DNA from: Streptomyces sp. SCSIO 75703
GTDB taxonomy: Bacteria > Actinomycetota > Actinomycetes > Streptomycetales > Streptomycetaceae
DNA: 64,000 nt
NCBI RefSeq assembly: GCF_036607905.1
Contig: NZ_CP144555.1
Location: 1,488,001 to 1,552,000 of the forward strand
Reading direction: 5' to 3'
The notes under the pieces: generated by a model
Seen by the model: the letters and a program-made list of their open reading frames with translations, nothing else
What the model was told of the DNA's origin: nothing
The model's database searches: none
Program-made: the position numbers and the translations under genes
Shown here: positions 8,586 through 16,610 of the stretch, piece after piece
How the letters are laid out: each line of letters begins with the position of its first letter
How positions within the stretch are numbered: the first letter of the stretch is position 1

Positions 8586-8610
8586 CCGGTCAGGTGCTCA
8601 CCAGGCGGGC

Positions 8611-9069
8611 TCAGCCCAGCGACACGATCCTGGCGGTCGTGTGGCCGTCCGGGGCGTCGTAGGCGACCTCGTCCCCTGCGTGGTGGCCGAGCAGGGCACG
8701 GCCGAGGGGGCTGTCGGAGGTGACGAGGTTCTGGTCGAGCGCGTCGGCGACCTCGCCGATGTGCACGGTCTGTTCGGCGCCGTCGCCGAAGCGCACCGTG
8801 ACGGTCGTGCCGACGCCGATCACCGTCTCGGACGGCGGCCCCGCGTCGGCGGCCTGGCGCAGCCGCACGTCGAGGTCCCGGATGCGGTTGTCGAGCCGTT
8901 GCAGGGTGTCGGCGCGCTGGAGTTCGTCGGCCTGGTCGGCCGCGTCGCCCGTGTTGTCGGCGCCGGCGAGGGTCGCCGCCACCGTGTCGCGCTCGGCCGT
9001 GAGGCGGGCCAGCTCCTTCTCGAGCGCCCGGCGGGCCTCGGCGCCGATCGGTTCCGGATCACCGGTCAT
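8611..9069 (-). CDS. GreA/GreB-family transcription elongation factor-like protein
   Basis: 152 residues. The N-terminal part (ARRALEKELARLTAERDTVA, then DNTGDAADQADELQRADTL and LDNRIRDLD) matches the antiparallel coiled coil of GreA-type factors. The C-terminal FKBP-like domain has IGVGTTVTVRFGDGAEQTVH and SPLGRALLGHHAGDEVAYDA. Classical GreA carries acidic residues at the coiled-coil tip that reach the RNA polymerase active site; here the tip region holds NTGDAADQADE. The ATG at 9069 follows GGGAG. As Streptomyces usually also has a canonical GreA, this may be a specialised paralogue. It is transcribed in the same direction as, and just after, the Clp-type ATPase. Confidence 0.85.
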   Translation of the reverse strand: MTGDPEPIGAEARRALEKELARLTAERDTVAATLAGADNTGDAADQADELQRADTLQRLDNRIRDLDVRLRQAADAGPPSETVIGVGTTVTVRFGDGAEQTVHIGEVADALDQNLVTSDSPLGRALLGHHAGDEVAYDAPDGHTTARIVSLG

Positions 9070-9124
9070 GGTCGCTCCCGGGGGGGGTCGGTGGGGCTCG
9101 TCGGATGCGGGACGGACCGGTGCG

Positions 9125-11638
9125 CTACGCCGCGGAGGCGTCCTCGTCCGGTGCCGTGCCCTTCCTGACGGTGCAGTGGAGGGAGTCGTCGAGGACGTCG
9201 GCGACGATGGTGTCGCCGGGGTCGGCCTCGCCGGCCAGGAGGAGGTCGGCGACGCGGTTGTCCAGCTCGGTCTGGATGGTCCGGCGCAGCGGGCGGGCAC
9301 CGAACTCCGGCTGATGGCCGTGGGCGGCCAGCAGCCGGCGCGCGGCGTCGGTGACCTCCAGGGTGAGGCCCTGGGCGTGGACGCGGCGCTCGCTGTGGGC
9401 GAGGAGGTGGTCGACGATCCGGCCGAGGTCGGCCTCGGTCAGCCCGTGGAAGACGATGATGTCGTCGATGCGGTTGAGAAACTCCGGCGGGAACCGGTCC
9501 CGCAACTCCCGCATCAGCGTGTCCCCGAGGTCGGAGACGTCGCCGTGCCGGTCGAGGATGCGGTGCGCGCCGATGTTCGACGTCATGACGACCACGCAGT
9601 GCCGGAAGTCGACGGTGCGGCCCTGTCCGTCGGTCAGGCGGCCGTCGTCGAGGATCTGCAGCAGCGTGTTGAAGACGTCCGGGTGGGCCTTCTCGATCTC
9701 GTCGAAGAGGACCACGCTGTACGGCTGCCGGCGCACCTTCTCGGTGAGCTGCCCGGCCTCCTCGTACCCGACGTACCCGGGTGGCGCCCCGACCAGGCGG
9801 GCCACCGTGTGCTTCTCCTGGAACTCGCTCATGTCGAAGCGGACCATGCGGTCCTCGTCCCCGAACAGCAGCTCGGCGAGGGTCTTGGCCAGCTCGGTCT
9901 TGCCGACCCCGGTGGGGCCGAGGAAGAGGAACGAGCCCACCGGGCGGTCCGGGTCGCCCATCCCGGCGCGGCTGCGGCGCACGGCCCGCGACACCGCGGA
10001 CACGGCCTCGTCCTGGCCCACGATCCGGGAGTGCATCTCCTCCTCCAGCCGCAGCAGCCGCTCCTTCTCACTGGCGGTCAACTGGGAGACGGGGATGCCC
10101 GTCCGCCGTGAGATCACGTCGGCGATGTCGGCCGCGGTCACCGACACGACGCCCTCGCGGCGCTCCTCGATGCCGGCCAGTTCGCCCTCCACCTCGGCGA
10201 TCTCCTGCTTCAGCCGGGCCGCCTCGCCGTAGTCCTCGGCGGCCACCGCGGCCTCCTGCTCCCGCCGCAGCCGGGCGATCCGGTCCTCGCGGCCGACGAC
10301 CTCGGTGGACCGGCCGGCGCTGCGCAGGCGCACCCGCGCGCCCGCCTGGTCCATCACGTCGATGGCCTTGTCGGGCAGGAAGCGGTCGCTGACGTACCGG
10401 TCGGACAGCTCCGCCGCCGCGGCCAGCGCCCCGTCGGCGAACCGCACCTGGTGGTGGGCCTCGTAGGCGTCCCGCAGCCCCTCCAGGATCTGCACCGTCT
10501 CCTCGACCGACGGCTCCGGCACCATCACCGGCTGGAAGCGGCGTTCCAGGGCCGCGTCCTTCTCGACGTACCTGCGGTACTCGTCGATGGTGGTCGCGCC
10601 GACGACGCGCAACTCGCCCCGGGCGAGGGCCGGTTTGAGCATGTTGCCCGCGTCCATCGCGCCCTCGCCGGTGGCCCCGGCGCCGACGACGGTGTGCAGT
10701 TCGTCGATGAAGAGCATGATCTCGCCGCGGGCCCGCCGGACCTCCTCGATGACCTTCTTCAGCCGCTCCTCGAACTGGCCCCGGTACTGGGCGCCTGCCA
10801 CCATCGCGGACAGGTCCAGCGCGATCACCCGGCGGTCCTTCAGGGTGTCCGGGACCTCGCCGGCGACGACGCGCTGCGCCAGACCCTCCACGATCGCCGT
10901 CTTGCCGACGCCGGGTTCGCCGATCAGGACCGGGTTGTTCTTGGAGCGCCGGGACAGGATCTCGACCGTCTGCTCGATCTCCTCCGCCCGGCCGACCACC
11001 GGGTCGAGCCGGCCGGCCCGCGCCTCGGCCGTCAGGTCCCGGCCGAACTCCTCCAGCGTCGTCGCCGCCTCGCCGCGTTCGCCGGCCTGGTCGCGGCCGG
11101 GCCCCCGCTGGGGCGCGCCGGTCAGCCCTTCCAGCCGGTTCACGTCCTCGCCCTGTGCCGTGAGCAGCCGCGCCGCCCCGGTCTGCCCGTCCTCCACCAG
11201 GGCGCCCAGCAGGTGTTCCGGCCCGATGTACGAGGCCCCCGCGGCCTGCGAGCGCGCGTACGCCTCCGCCAGGGTCCGCTTCGCCGCCGGGGTCAGCCCC
11301 GGCTCGGCCGACGGTTCGGCCGACTCCCGGGGCAGCACCTCGGCCACCCGCGTGGCCAGCCCGTCCGGGTCCACCCCGGCCTGCGCCAGCAGCCCCCGGG
11401 AGGGCTCCACCCGGGTCGCCGCCCAGAGCAGGTGCTCCGTGTCCAGGTCGGTGGCCCCGTCCCCGGCCGCCCGCTCGGCCGCCAGCCGCAGCAGTTCCCG
11501 CGAGGACTGCGACAGCAGCCGCCCCACCGGCACCCGCTGCACCGCCGGCGGCGAGGACCCCGGTGACATGCCGAAGAACCGGCCCAGCAACTCACCGAAC
11601 GGGTCGGACGGACCGAAGCCCATGGAGGACAGCGACAT
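9125..11638 (-). CDS. ClpC/ClpB-family AAA+ unfoldase (Clp ATPase subunit)
   Basis: 837 residues. The N-terminal double Clp repeats (about 40-165) are followed by the first AAA+ domain with Walker A GEPGVGKT near 240-247. The middle segment is short and has a UVR-like [17 protein letters not shown], as in ClpC rather than the long ClpB coiled coil. The second AAA+ domain has GPTGVGKT and [17 protein letters not shown]. After that, in the place where ClpC/ClpA carry an LGF/IGF-type ClpP-docking loop, the sequence is [15 protein letters not shown], with no such tripeptide. It may therefore act as a stand-alone disaggregase. The start is ATG at 11638 with GGGAG upstream; the open frame continues 71 codons further but into repeats. 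Confidence 0.87.
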   Translation of the reverse strand: MSLSSMGFGPSDPFGELLGRFFGMSPGSSPPAVQRVPVGRLLSQSSRELLRLAAERAAGDGATDLDTEHLLWAATRVEPSRGLLAQAGVDPDGLATRVAEVLPRESAEPSAEPGLTPAAKRTLAEAYARSQAAGASYIGPEHLLGALVEDGQTGAARLLTAQGEDVNRLEGLTGAPQRGPGRDQAGERGEAATTLEEFGRDLTAEARAGRLDPVVGRAEEIEQTVEILSRRSKNNPVLIGEPGVGKTAIVEGLAQRVVAGEVPDTLKDRRVIALDLSAMVAGAQYRGQFEERLKKVIEEVRRARGEIMLFIDELHTVVGAGATGEGAMDAGNMLKPALARGELRVVGATTIDEYRRYVEKDAALERRFQPVMVPEPSVEETVQILEGLRDAYEAHHQVRFADGALAAAAELSDRYVSDRFLPDKAIDVMDQAGARVRLRSAGRSTEVVGREDRIARLRREQEAAVAAEDYGEAARLKQEIAEVEGELAGIEERREGVVSVTAADIADVISRRTGIPVSQLTASEKERLLRLEEEMHSRIVGQDEAVSAVSRAVRRSRAGMGDPDRPVGSFLFLGPTGVGKTELAKTLAELLFGDEDRMVRFDMSEFQEKHTVARLVGAPPGYVGYEEAGQLTEKVRRQPYSVVLFDEIEKAHPDVFNTLLQILDDGRLTDGQGRTVDFRHCVVVMTSNIGAHRILDRHGDVSDLGDTLMRELRDRFPPEFLNRIDDIIVFHGLTEADLGRIVDHLLAHSERRVHAQGLTLEVTDAARRLLAAHGHQPEFGARPLRRTIQTELDNRVADLLLAGEADPGDTIVADVLDDSLHCTVRKGTAPDEDASAA

Positions 11639-11704
11639 CGCAGCTCCCAAAGCCACCGAAGGATTCCCTCCACCGAAACCCGGTATTCCGGGCGGCGCAA
11701 GCGG

Positions 11705-11758
11705 AGCGGAGGCGGACTGCGAGCGAAGCGGAGGCGCGCTGCGAGCGGGGCGGAGGCG
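11705..11758. repeat. 22-bp direct repeats upstream of the Clp ATPase gene
   Basis: Two full 22-bp copies (11705-11726 and 11727-11748) share AGCGGAGGCG-nn-CTGCGAGCG, followed by a partial third copy starting GGCGGAGGCG. They lie 67-130 bp upstream of the Clp ATG, in its leader. Function unknown. Confidence 0.6.
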
Positions 11759-11927
11759 AACGGGTCGGCGAGTTCGCCCCGCCCGTCGGCTCGGCCGGAT
11801 CGGCCCGGCCCCCGGGCCTGCCCCGGCGGGCACCGCGGCGAGGGCCGCCACCTCCGGTACGTACGCCGCGGCCCGCCCGCGCCGCCGCGCGCCCCGGCGC
11901 TCCCCGGCCGCCCGGGGGGTGAGGGGC

Positions 11928-11956
11928 TGGTCACGCCCCGGAGCCTGGCCTACAGT
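11928..11956 (+). promoter_or_regulatory. Promoter of the ArsR-rhodanese operon
   Basis: TGGTCA (11928-11933) and TACAGT (11951-11956) with 17-bp spacing fit a vegetative sigma-70-type promoter. Transcription would begin near 11963, inside the palindrome at 11958-11967. Confidence 0.65.
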
Positions 11957-11957
11957 A

Positions 11958-11967
11958 ATCCATGGAT
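11958..11967. promoter_or_regulatory. Palindromic candidate operator at the transcription start of the ArsR gene
   Basis: ATCCATGGAT is a perfect 10-bp palindrome immediately downstream of the -10 hexamer. CCATGGAT is followed by a second CTATGG. The position would block initiation if bound, which suggests autorepression by the ArsR-type product encoded next. Confidence 0.45.
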
Positions 11968-11981
11968 CTATGGAGGATGAC

Positions 11982-12659
11982 GTGCCGGAGGAGACGAGGA
12001 CCGCGTCGAGGGCGCGGCTCTACGACGCGTTCGCGGCCAGCGGGAAGGCGTTGGCCAGCGGGAAGCGTCTGGAGCTGCTGGACGTGCTGGCCCAGGGCGA
12101 GCGCACCGTGGACGCGCTGGCGAAGGCGGCCGGGCTCAACCTGACCACCGCCTCGGCGCATCTGCAGATCCTCAAGCAGGCCGGTTTCGTCACCACCCGC
12201 CGCGAGGGCGTCCGCATCCACTACCGGCTCGCCGACGACGACGTGGCCCGGCTGTTCGCGCTGCTGCGCAAGGTCGCCGAGGCCCACCAGCCGGCCGTGC
12301 CGCCCGCCCGCGACGCCTACCTCGGCGAGGGCGGCCCGGCCGCGCTGAGCCCCGGGGAACTGCGGGCCCGGGTCGCGGCCGGGGAGGCGGTCGTCCTCGA
12401 CGTGCGGCCGGACGCGGAGTACCGGGCCGGACACATCCCCGGCGCCGTCTCCATCCCCCTCGCGGAACTGGCCGACCGGATCGGCGAACTCCCCGAGGAC
12501 CTGGAGGTCGTCGTCTACTGCCGCGGCGCGTACTGCGTCCTGGCGTACGACGCCGTGCGGCTGCTCGCCGACCGGGGGCGCCGGGCCGTCCGCCTGCACG
12601 ACGGCATGCTGGAGTGGCGCCTGTCCGACCTGCCCGTCGACGCCCCGGCCGCGACATGA
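11982..12659 (+). CDS. ArsR-family repressor fused to a rhodanese domain
   Basis: 225 residues. A winged-helix ArsR domain ([20 protein letters not shown], then [20 protein letters not shown] and [10 protein letters not shown]) covers about residues 5-100. A rhodanese domain follows with [20 protein letters not shown] and active-site loop YCRGAYC. The HTH part has no cysteine, so metal sensing by the usual ArsR cysteines is unlikely. The rhodanese cysteines suggest sensing or handling of sulfane sulfur. The GTG at 11982 has GGAGG at ideal spacing and is preferred over the ATG at 11970. With the downstream MFS and TusA-like genes it suggests a sulfur-species response operon. Confidence 0.85.
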   Translation: MPEETRTASRARLYDAFAASGKALASGKRLELLDVLAQGERTVDALAKAAGLNLTTASAHLQILKQAGFVTTRREGVRIHYRLADDDVARLFALLRKVAEAHQPAVPPARDAYLGEGGPAALSPGELRARVAAGEAVVLDVRPDAEYRAGHIPGAVSIPLAELADRIGELPEDLEVVVYCRGAYCVLAYDAVRLLADRGRRAVRLHDGMLEWRLSDLPVDAPAAT

Positions 12660-13068
12660 CCGACGCGGCCCCGGACCCGCCCGCGGACCCCGCGGACCCC
12701 GGGGGCCCGCGCACGGGCGGACCAGCCGACGCCCGGACCCGGCACACGGGGTGGCCCGGAGTCCTCGGAGACCGGCGCACGGCGCCGCCGGCCGACCCCG
12801 GCGCCCTGCCCATCGGGCGGCATGCCGGGGCCGGGGTCCGTCCCCTGTGGTCACCGAGCCGGTTACCAAGCCCGTCGCCCTCCGCCCGGTACCGAACACC
12901 CGGCGGCGCCCCCGCCACCACCCCCTGATCACACGCCCGCGTGCCCGCCCCGCGCCCCGGACGCCCGGGGCCGTACGACGCCCGCAGAACCCGCCCCGGC
13001 CGTGCCCGCGGTCCGCCGCACCGCTCCCCCGCCGCCCGGCGCACGGCCAGACCCGTCCGGAAGAGAGC
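12660..13068. other. Spacer with no supported gene
   Basis: 409 bp between the ArsR-rhodanese and MFS genes. An open frame starting with an ATG overlapping the upstream stop (ATGA at 12656) runs to 12928, but its product is Pro/Ala/Arg-rich with no recognisable domain. No clear terminator or promoter was seen. Confidence 0.4.
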
Positions 13069-14334
13069 ATGACGAGTACCGCACCCGCCGACCCGGCCAC
13101 CGCCCCCATACCCGACGCCGAGCAGGCCCAACGCCGCGTCCTGCGCGTCCTGGTCGCCTCCCAGGTCCTCAGCGGCGCGGGACTCGCCGCTGGCGTCACC
13201 GTCGGCGCACTCCTCGCCCAGGACATGCTCGGCTCCACCAGCCTGGCCGGGCTGCCCAGCGCCCTGTTCACCGCCGGGTCGGCGCTGACCGCCATCGCCG
13301 TCGGCCGGCTCTCGCAGGCCCGGGGCCGCCGCCCCGGCCTCGCCGCCGGGTACCTCACCGGCGCCGTCGGCTCGGCCGGCGTCATCACCGCCGCCGTGCT
13401 GGACGCCCCGGTCCTGCTCTTCGTCGCCCTCTTCGTCTACGGCGCCGGCACCGCGACCAACCTCCAGGCCCGCTACGCCGGGGCCGACCTCGCCGCCCCC
13501 GGGCACCGCGCCCGCGCCGTCTCCACCGTGCTGGTCGCCACCACCCTCGGCGGCGTCGCCGGCCCCAACCTCGCCGCGCCCACGGGCGCCCTCGCCGAAC
13601 GCCTCGGCATCCCGGGCCTGGCCGGGCCCTTCCTCCTCTCCGGCGCCGCCTACGCGCTGGCCGCCCTCGTCCTCTTGCGCCGGCTGCGCCCCGACCCGCT
13701 GCTGCTGGCCCGCGCCCTCGCCGAGCGGGCGAGGACCACGGCCGACCCGGCCGACCCCGGCACGGCCACCGCCGCGGAGGAGGGTCGCGGGGGCGTCGTG
13801 CTCGGCACGCTGGTCATGGTGCTGACCCAGCTCGTCATGGTCGCCGTCATGACGATGACACCGGTCCACATGCACGACCACGGCCACGGCACCACCGCCT
13901 CCGGCCTGGTCATCGCCCTCCACATCGGCGCGATGTACCTGCCCTCCCCGCTGACCGGCCGGCTCGTCGACCGCTTCGGCCGTCTCACCGTCGCCGGTGC
14001 CTCCGGGGTCACCCTGCTCGCCTCCGGAGTCCTCGCCGCCCTGGCGCCGGGCGGCTCGGTGCCCCTGCTCGCGCTCGCCCTGGCGCTGCTGGGGCTCGGC
14101 TGGAACCTCGGCCTGGTCTCCGGCACCGCGATCATCACGGACGCGGTGCCGCTGGCCACCCGCGCCAAGACGCAGGGCCTGGTCGACGTCTCCATCGCCC
14201 TCGCCGGGGCGACCGGTGGCATGGCGTCCGGCCTGGTGGTCGCCGCCGCCGGCTACCCGGTCCTCGCGCTCACCGGAGGGGTCCTCTCCCTCGCCCTGCT
14301 GCCGGCCGTGGCCGTGACCGCGTACCGCCGATGA
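13069..14334 (+). CDS. Major facilitator superfamily transporter
   Basis: 421 residues with about twelve hydrophobic segments. The loop after helix 2 reads VGRLSQARGRRPGLAAGY, the MFS motif A position, and the second half has TGRLVDRFGRLTVAGAS. A His-rich stretch MTMTPVHMHDHGHGTT precedes the second half and could be cytoplasmic or metal-facing. The ATG at 13069 follows GGAAGAGAG. Its stop overlaps the start of a TusA-like gene, and an ArsR-rhodanese regulator precedes it. Export of a sulfur compound or metal is an inference from that context; the substrate is unknown. Confidence 0.85.
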   Translation: MTSTAPADPATAPIPDAEQAQRRVLRVLVASQVLSGAGLAAGVTVGALLAQDMLGSTSLAGLPSALFTAGSALTAIAVGRLSQARGRRPGLAAGYLTGAVGSAGVITAAVLDAPVLLFVALFVYGAGTATNLQARYAGADLAAPGHRARAVSTVLVATTLGGVAGPNLAAPTGALAERLGIPGLAGPFLLSGAAYALAALVLLRRLRPDPLLLARALAERARTTADPADPGTATAAEEGRGGVVLGTLVMVLTQLVMVAVMTMTPVHMHDHGHGTTASGLVIALHIGAMYLPSPLTGRLVDRFGRLTVAGASGVTLLASGVLAALAPGGSVPLLALALALLGLGWNLGLVSGTAIITDAVPLATRAKTQGLVDVSIALAGATGGMASGLVVAAAGYPVLALTGGVLSLALLPAVAVTAYRR

Positions 14335-14642
14335 CGCCGCCGCTGCCCGGGGACCCGTCGGCGGCGGCCCCCGGCATCACCGTCGACGGCACGGGACTGC
14401 TCTGCGTCACGCTGCTGCTGCGGCTGCGCGCGGAGATCGACGGCGCGCCGCCCGGCACCGTCGTCCACGTCGTCACCACCGACCCGGCCGCCCCGCTCGA
14501 CCTGCCCGCCTGGTGCCACATGACCGGCCACCACTACCTGGGCCCCGTCCCCGGCACCTCCGCGCCGGTCCACGCCCTGCGTCTCACCGCGACCCCCCGG
14601 CCCACCCGCCCCGACGCCCCCTGGCACACCGGCCCCCACTGA
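14331..14642 (+). CDS. TusA-like sulfur-carrier protein
   Basis: 103 residues. GITVDGTGLLCVTLLLRLRA, followed by TVVHVVTTDPAAPLDLPAWC and HMTGHHYLG, reproduces the TusA fold. The family sulfur-accepting cysteine is in the first motif, but the usual CPxP is degenerate (CVTL). TusA proteins relay persulfide sulfur between rhodanese-type enzymes and acceptors. It overlaps the MFS gene by ATGA and belongs with the ArsR-rhodanese regulator upstream. Loss of the CPxP prolines makes the carrier function less certain. Confidence 0.75.
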   Translation: MTPPLPGDPSAAAPGITVDGTGLLCVTLLLRLRAEIDGAPPGTVVHVVTTDPAAPLDLPAWCHMTGHHYLGPVPGTSAPVHALRLTATPRPTRPDAPWHTGPH

Positions 14643-14782
14643 CCGGGCCGGGACGTTTTCCCCGGCCGCACGCGGTTACCCCGACACTGTCCTGCCGCCC
14701 GGCCCCGTGACCGACCCGTCCCGGGGCACCGGGGCCGCCCGCCGAGTCCGCAGGACCCGACCGGACCAGACAGGGAGCCGCC

Positions 14783-14990
14783 ATGACCGGCACGAAGGTG
14801 TCCGACTACGTCCTGCGACGACTGCGCGACTGGGACGTCGACCACGTCTTCGCCTACGCCGGGGACGGCATCACCGGGCTGCTGGCGGCCTGGGGACGGG
14901 CGGACAACCAGCCGAAGTTCGTCCAGGCCCGCCACGAGGAGATGGCCGCCTTCCAGGCGGTGGGCTACACCAAGTTCTCCGGCCGGGTCA
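14783..14990 (+). pseudogene. Thiamine-diphosphate-dependent enzyme, 3'-truncated remnant
   Basis: A good start (AGGGAGCCGCC before ATG 14783) opens an N-terminus typical of pyruvate oxidase/acetolactate-synthase-like proteins. It reads VSDYVLRRLRDWDVDHVFAY, then AGDGITGLLAAWGRAD and ARHEEMAAFQAVGYTKFSGR. Homology ends abruptly at FSGRV, about residue 69, where the family continues for some 500 residues. The frame runs on to 15313, but that part is antisense to the ferric-reductase-like gene. The break coincides with the stop codon of that gene (14988-14990), so a deletion or recombination junction lies here. Confidence 0.75.
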
Positions 14991-15974
14991 TTCCGTCTCG
15001 GGGGCGTGCGGGGCGGTCGCCGGGGCGTCCACGGTGCGGTCCCGGCCGCCGTCGTGGCCGGAGAGGACCACGGCGAGGATGCCGATCACGACCGCCGCGG
15101 CGGCGGCCCGGCCCGCGGCGCGCAGGACCCAGCCCGGCAGGGAGCCGTCCCCGCGCCGGACCGGGGACCCGAGCCGCTCGCCTCGCCTGGCCGGCCGCAG
15201 CAGCCGCACCGACAGCAGGACGGCGACGGGCAGTTGCAGCAGCCACAGCACGGTGCGCGGCCATTCGCCGTACCAGACGTTGGTGCCGTACAGGAGGGTG
15301 TGCCACACGCTGAGCACGTAGACGACGATGACGAACCGGTGCAGCCGGCGCCAGGTGTTGGGGCCGATGCGGTGCCGGACGTAGAAGAGCAGGCCGAGGG
15401 GGATCGCCAGGTAGAGGGCGCCCTGGCCGATGGGGATGGCGACCCGGCCGGTGCCGGAGTCGTACCAGCCGGGGACGAAACTGTCCGCGAACCCGGCCCA
15501 CAGACGGGCGGCCCATCCCAGCCCGGCCTCGTAGCGGACCAGTTCGGCCGCGAACATCAGGGCGTGCGCGAACATCAGGGCCATCGTGGTCAGGCTGGTG
15601 GTGCGGTGCCAGCGCTCCAGGACCTGCCGCGAGACCGGCAGCCGGGCGGGGCGCGGCCCCGACAGCAGCAGGCCGAGCATGACCGTGCCCCACGCCCACA
15701 GCAGCCCCGACCAGCCGAACGCCTGGCTGAGCAGGTACATCCAGTAGGTGCGGGCGTCGTCCATGAACGGCATGACCGCGACGGTGGACGAGGTGCCCGC
15801 CTCCATCCGCGCCCAGAAGAACGCGAAGACCGCCGCCGTGACCAGCACCGCCGCGCTCGCGTCGGGCACCGCGGCCCGCAGGTCGGCGCGGAGCGTGACG
15901 CGCTCGGCGGCCCCCCGGCCGCGGGTCGGCGGGGTGGTCGTGCCGCCCGCTTCGGGCGTCGCGTCTGGAAGCAT
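14988..15974 (-). CDS. Ferric reductase-like transmembrane protein
   Basis: 328 residues, membrane protein with about six to seven hydrophobic helices, similar to the ferric-reductase-like (FRD) cytochrome domain. Histidine-bearing helices include LERWHRTTSLTTMALMFAHA and RRLHRFVIVVYVLSVWHTLL, fitting bis-haem coordination. There is no C-terminal FAD/NAD domain, so it would need a separate reductase or act like MsrQ/YedZ-type proteins. The ATG at 15974 has GGGAGG seven bases upstream, better than the in-frame start at 15992. It is divergent from the B12-riboswitch operon. Its 3' end abuts the truncated thiamine-enzyme remnant. Confidence 0.78.
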   Translation of the reverse strand: MLPDATPEAGGTTTPPTRGRGAAERVTLRADLRAAVPDASAAVLVTAAVFAFFWARMEAGTSSTVAVMPFMDDARTYWMYLLSQAFGWSGLLWAWGTVMLGLLLSGPRPARLPVSRQVLERWHRTTSLTTMALMFAHALMFAAELVRYEAGLGWAARLWAGFADSFVPGWYDSGTGRVAIPIGQGALYLAIPLGLLFYVRHRIGPNTWRRLHRFVIVVYVLSVWHTLLYGTNVWYGEWPRTVLWLLQLPVAVLLSVRLLRPARRGERLGSPVRRGDGSLPGWVLRAAGRAAAAAVVIGILAVVLSGHDGGRDRTVDAPATAPHAPETE

Positions 15975-16190
15975 GCCGTGGCCTCCCGGCACTGGTCACC
16001 GATGGGTTGGCGCGGACGAGGTTGCGGTGCACCAGTGTGGCCCAGGAGAACGGTCGCGTTGAGCCCCCTTCCAGCCAGAGGGAGCGCCTGATCTGGTCGG
16101 ACGCCCCTCCTCCCCCCTCCCGCCACCGCTCCTACCCCTCACATCAGGACAACCCGCGGACACCCCCTGTCGCAGCGTCACGGCGCCTCC
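15975..16190. other. Divergent spacer upstream of the cobalamin riboswitch
   Basis: No gene is supported. A pyrimidine-rich stretch around 16100-16140 precedes a TACCCT -10-like hexamer at 16191-16196. That hexamer would start transcription near 16203, at the 5' edge of the riboswitch; the -35 is poor. Confidence 0.35.
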
Positions 16191-16202
16191 TACCCTGAGT
16201 GA

Positions 16203-16410
16203 CGCAGTCGGTTCGCGCCGGCCGCCCGCCACGGCGGAGCGGCGGCGTGACGCAAGAGGGAACCCGGTGCGATTCCGGGACTGTCCCGCAGCGGTGAGTG
16301 GGAACGGACGCCGTCCGGGCGCACCGGTCCGCCGGCCAGGAATGCCGGCGCGCGGTGGACGCCGCGGCCGGCGCGCGCCCACGAGTCCGAAGACCTGCCA
16401 CTGCGCCCGT
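16203..16410 (+). ncRNA. Cobalamin (B12) riboswitch aptamer
   Basis: The conserved core is clear: GAGGGAACCCGGTG, then ATTCCGGGACTGTCCCGCA and GCGGTGA between about 16255 and 16298. After a variable GC-rich arm comes the second conserved element, GAGTCCGAAGACCTGCCACT at about 16384-16403. This matches the adenosylcobalamin-riboswitch consensus (B12 box and J-region elements). The 5' boundary is approximate. It lies on the plus strand ahead of the kinase/PLP/ATP-grasp/MFS/methyltransferase operon, which should therefore be repressed by cobalamin. Confidence 0.9.
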
Positions 16411-16491
16411 GCCACCGGCACGGGTGGGTGCGGCGACCTCGTGGACTGGGTTGGCGGTACGGACGGCGGCGGCGTCTTCGCGGGGCCGCGT

Positions 16492-16532
16492 CTCCTCCCG
16501 GTCGGTGCGGGGTCAGGAACCGACAGGAGGAG
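16492..16532 (+). promoter_or_regulatory. Shine-Dalgarno-sequestering hairpin (riboswitch expression platform)
   Basis: CTCCTCC (16492-16498) is complementary to the strong Shine-Dalgarno GGAGGAG (16526-16532), and GTCGGT (16501-16506) pairs with ACCGAC (16519-16524). This gives a 13-bp stem with a small internal loop. It hides the ribosome site 6 nt before the GTG at 16539, as expected for a translational off-state controlled by the upstream aptamer. Confidence 0.75.
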
Positions 16533-16538
16533 CCGTCC

Positions 16539-16610
16539 GTGATCACGCGAGTCCGCGCCGGGCGCGACGGGGCACCCCCCGCGCGGGGCGAGCGGGACGG
16601 GCCGTGCTGA
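16539..16610 (+). CDS. 23-residue leader peptide coupling the riboswitch to the kinase gene
   Basis: GTG at 16539 sits behind the sequestered GGAGGAG and encodes MITRVRAGRDGAPPARGERD plus GPC, ending at TGA 16608-16610. The kinase GTG at 16604 overlaps this stop (GTGCTGA) and has little Shine-Dalgarno of its own. Re-initiation after the leader would therefore carry riboswitch control into the operon. The peptide itself is Arg/Gly-rich and not recognised. Confidence 0.55.
   Translation: MITRVRAGRDGAPPARGERDGPC

Larger units (their letters stand above)
11639..11981. other. Divergent spacer of the Clp ATPase and ArsR-rhodanese genes
   Basis: 343 bp. The left half holds short GC-rich direct repeats in what would be the 5' leader of the Clp gene. 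The right end holds the promoter and palindrome of the ArsR-rhodanese operon. No HAIR or CIRCE heat-shock operator was seen and no gene is supported. Confidence 0.5.

Noticed and set aside
12656..12928. 90-codon ORF overlapping the ArsR-rhodanese stop by ATGA
   Set aside because: Pro/Ala/Arg low-complexity product with no domain and no independent support; the overlap alone is not enough.
14783..15313. 176-residue thiamine-enzyme ORF taken as a functional short gene
   Set aside because: Residues after about 69 are antisense to the ferric-reductase-like gene and have no family similarity.
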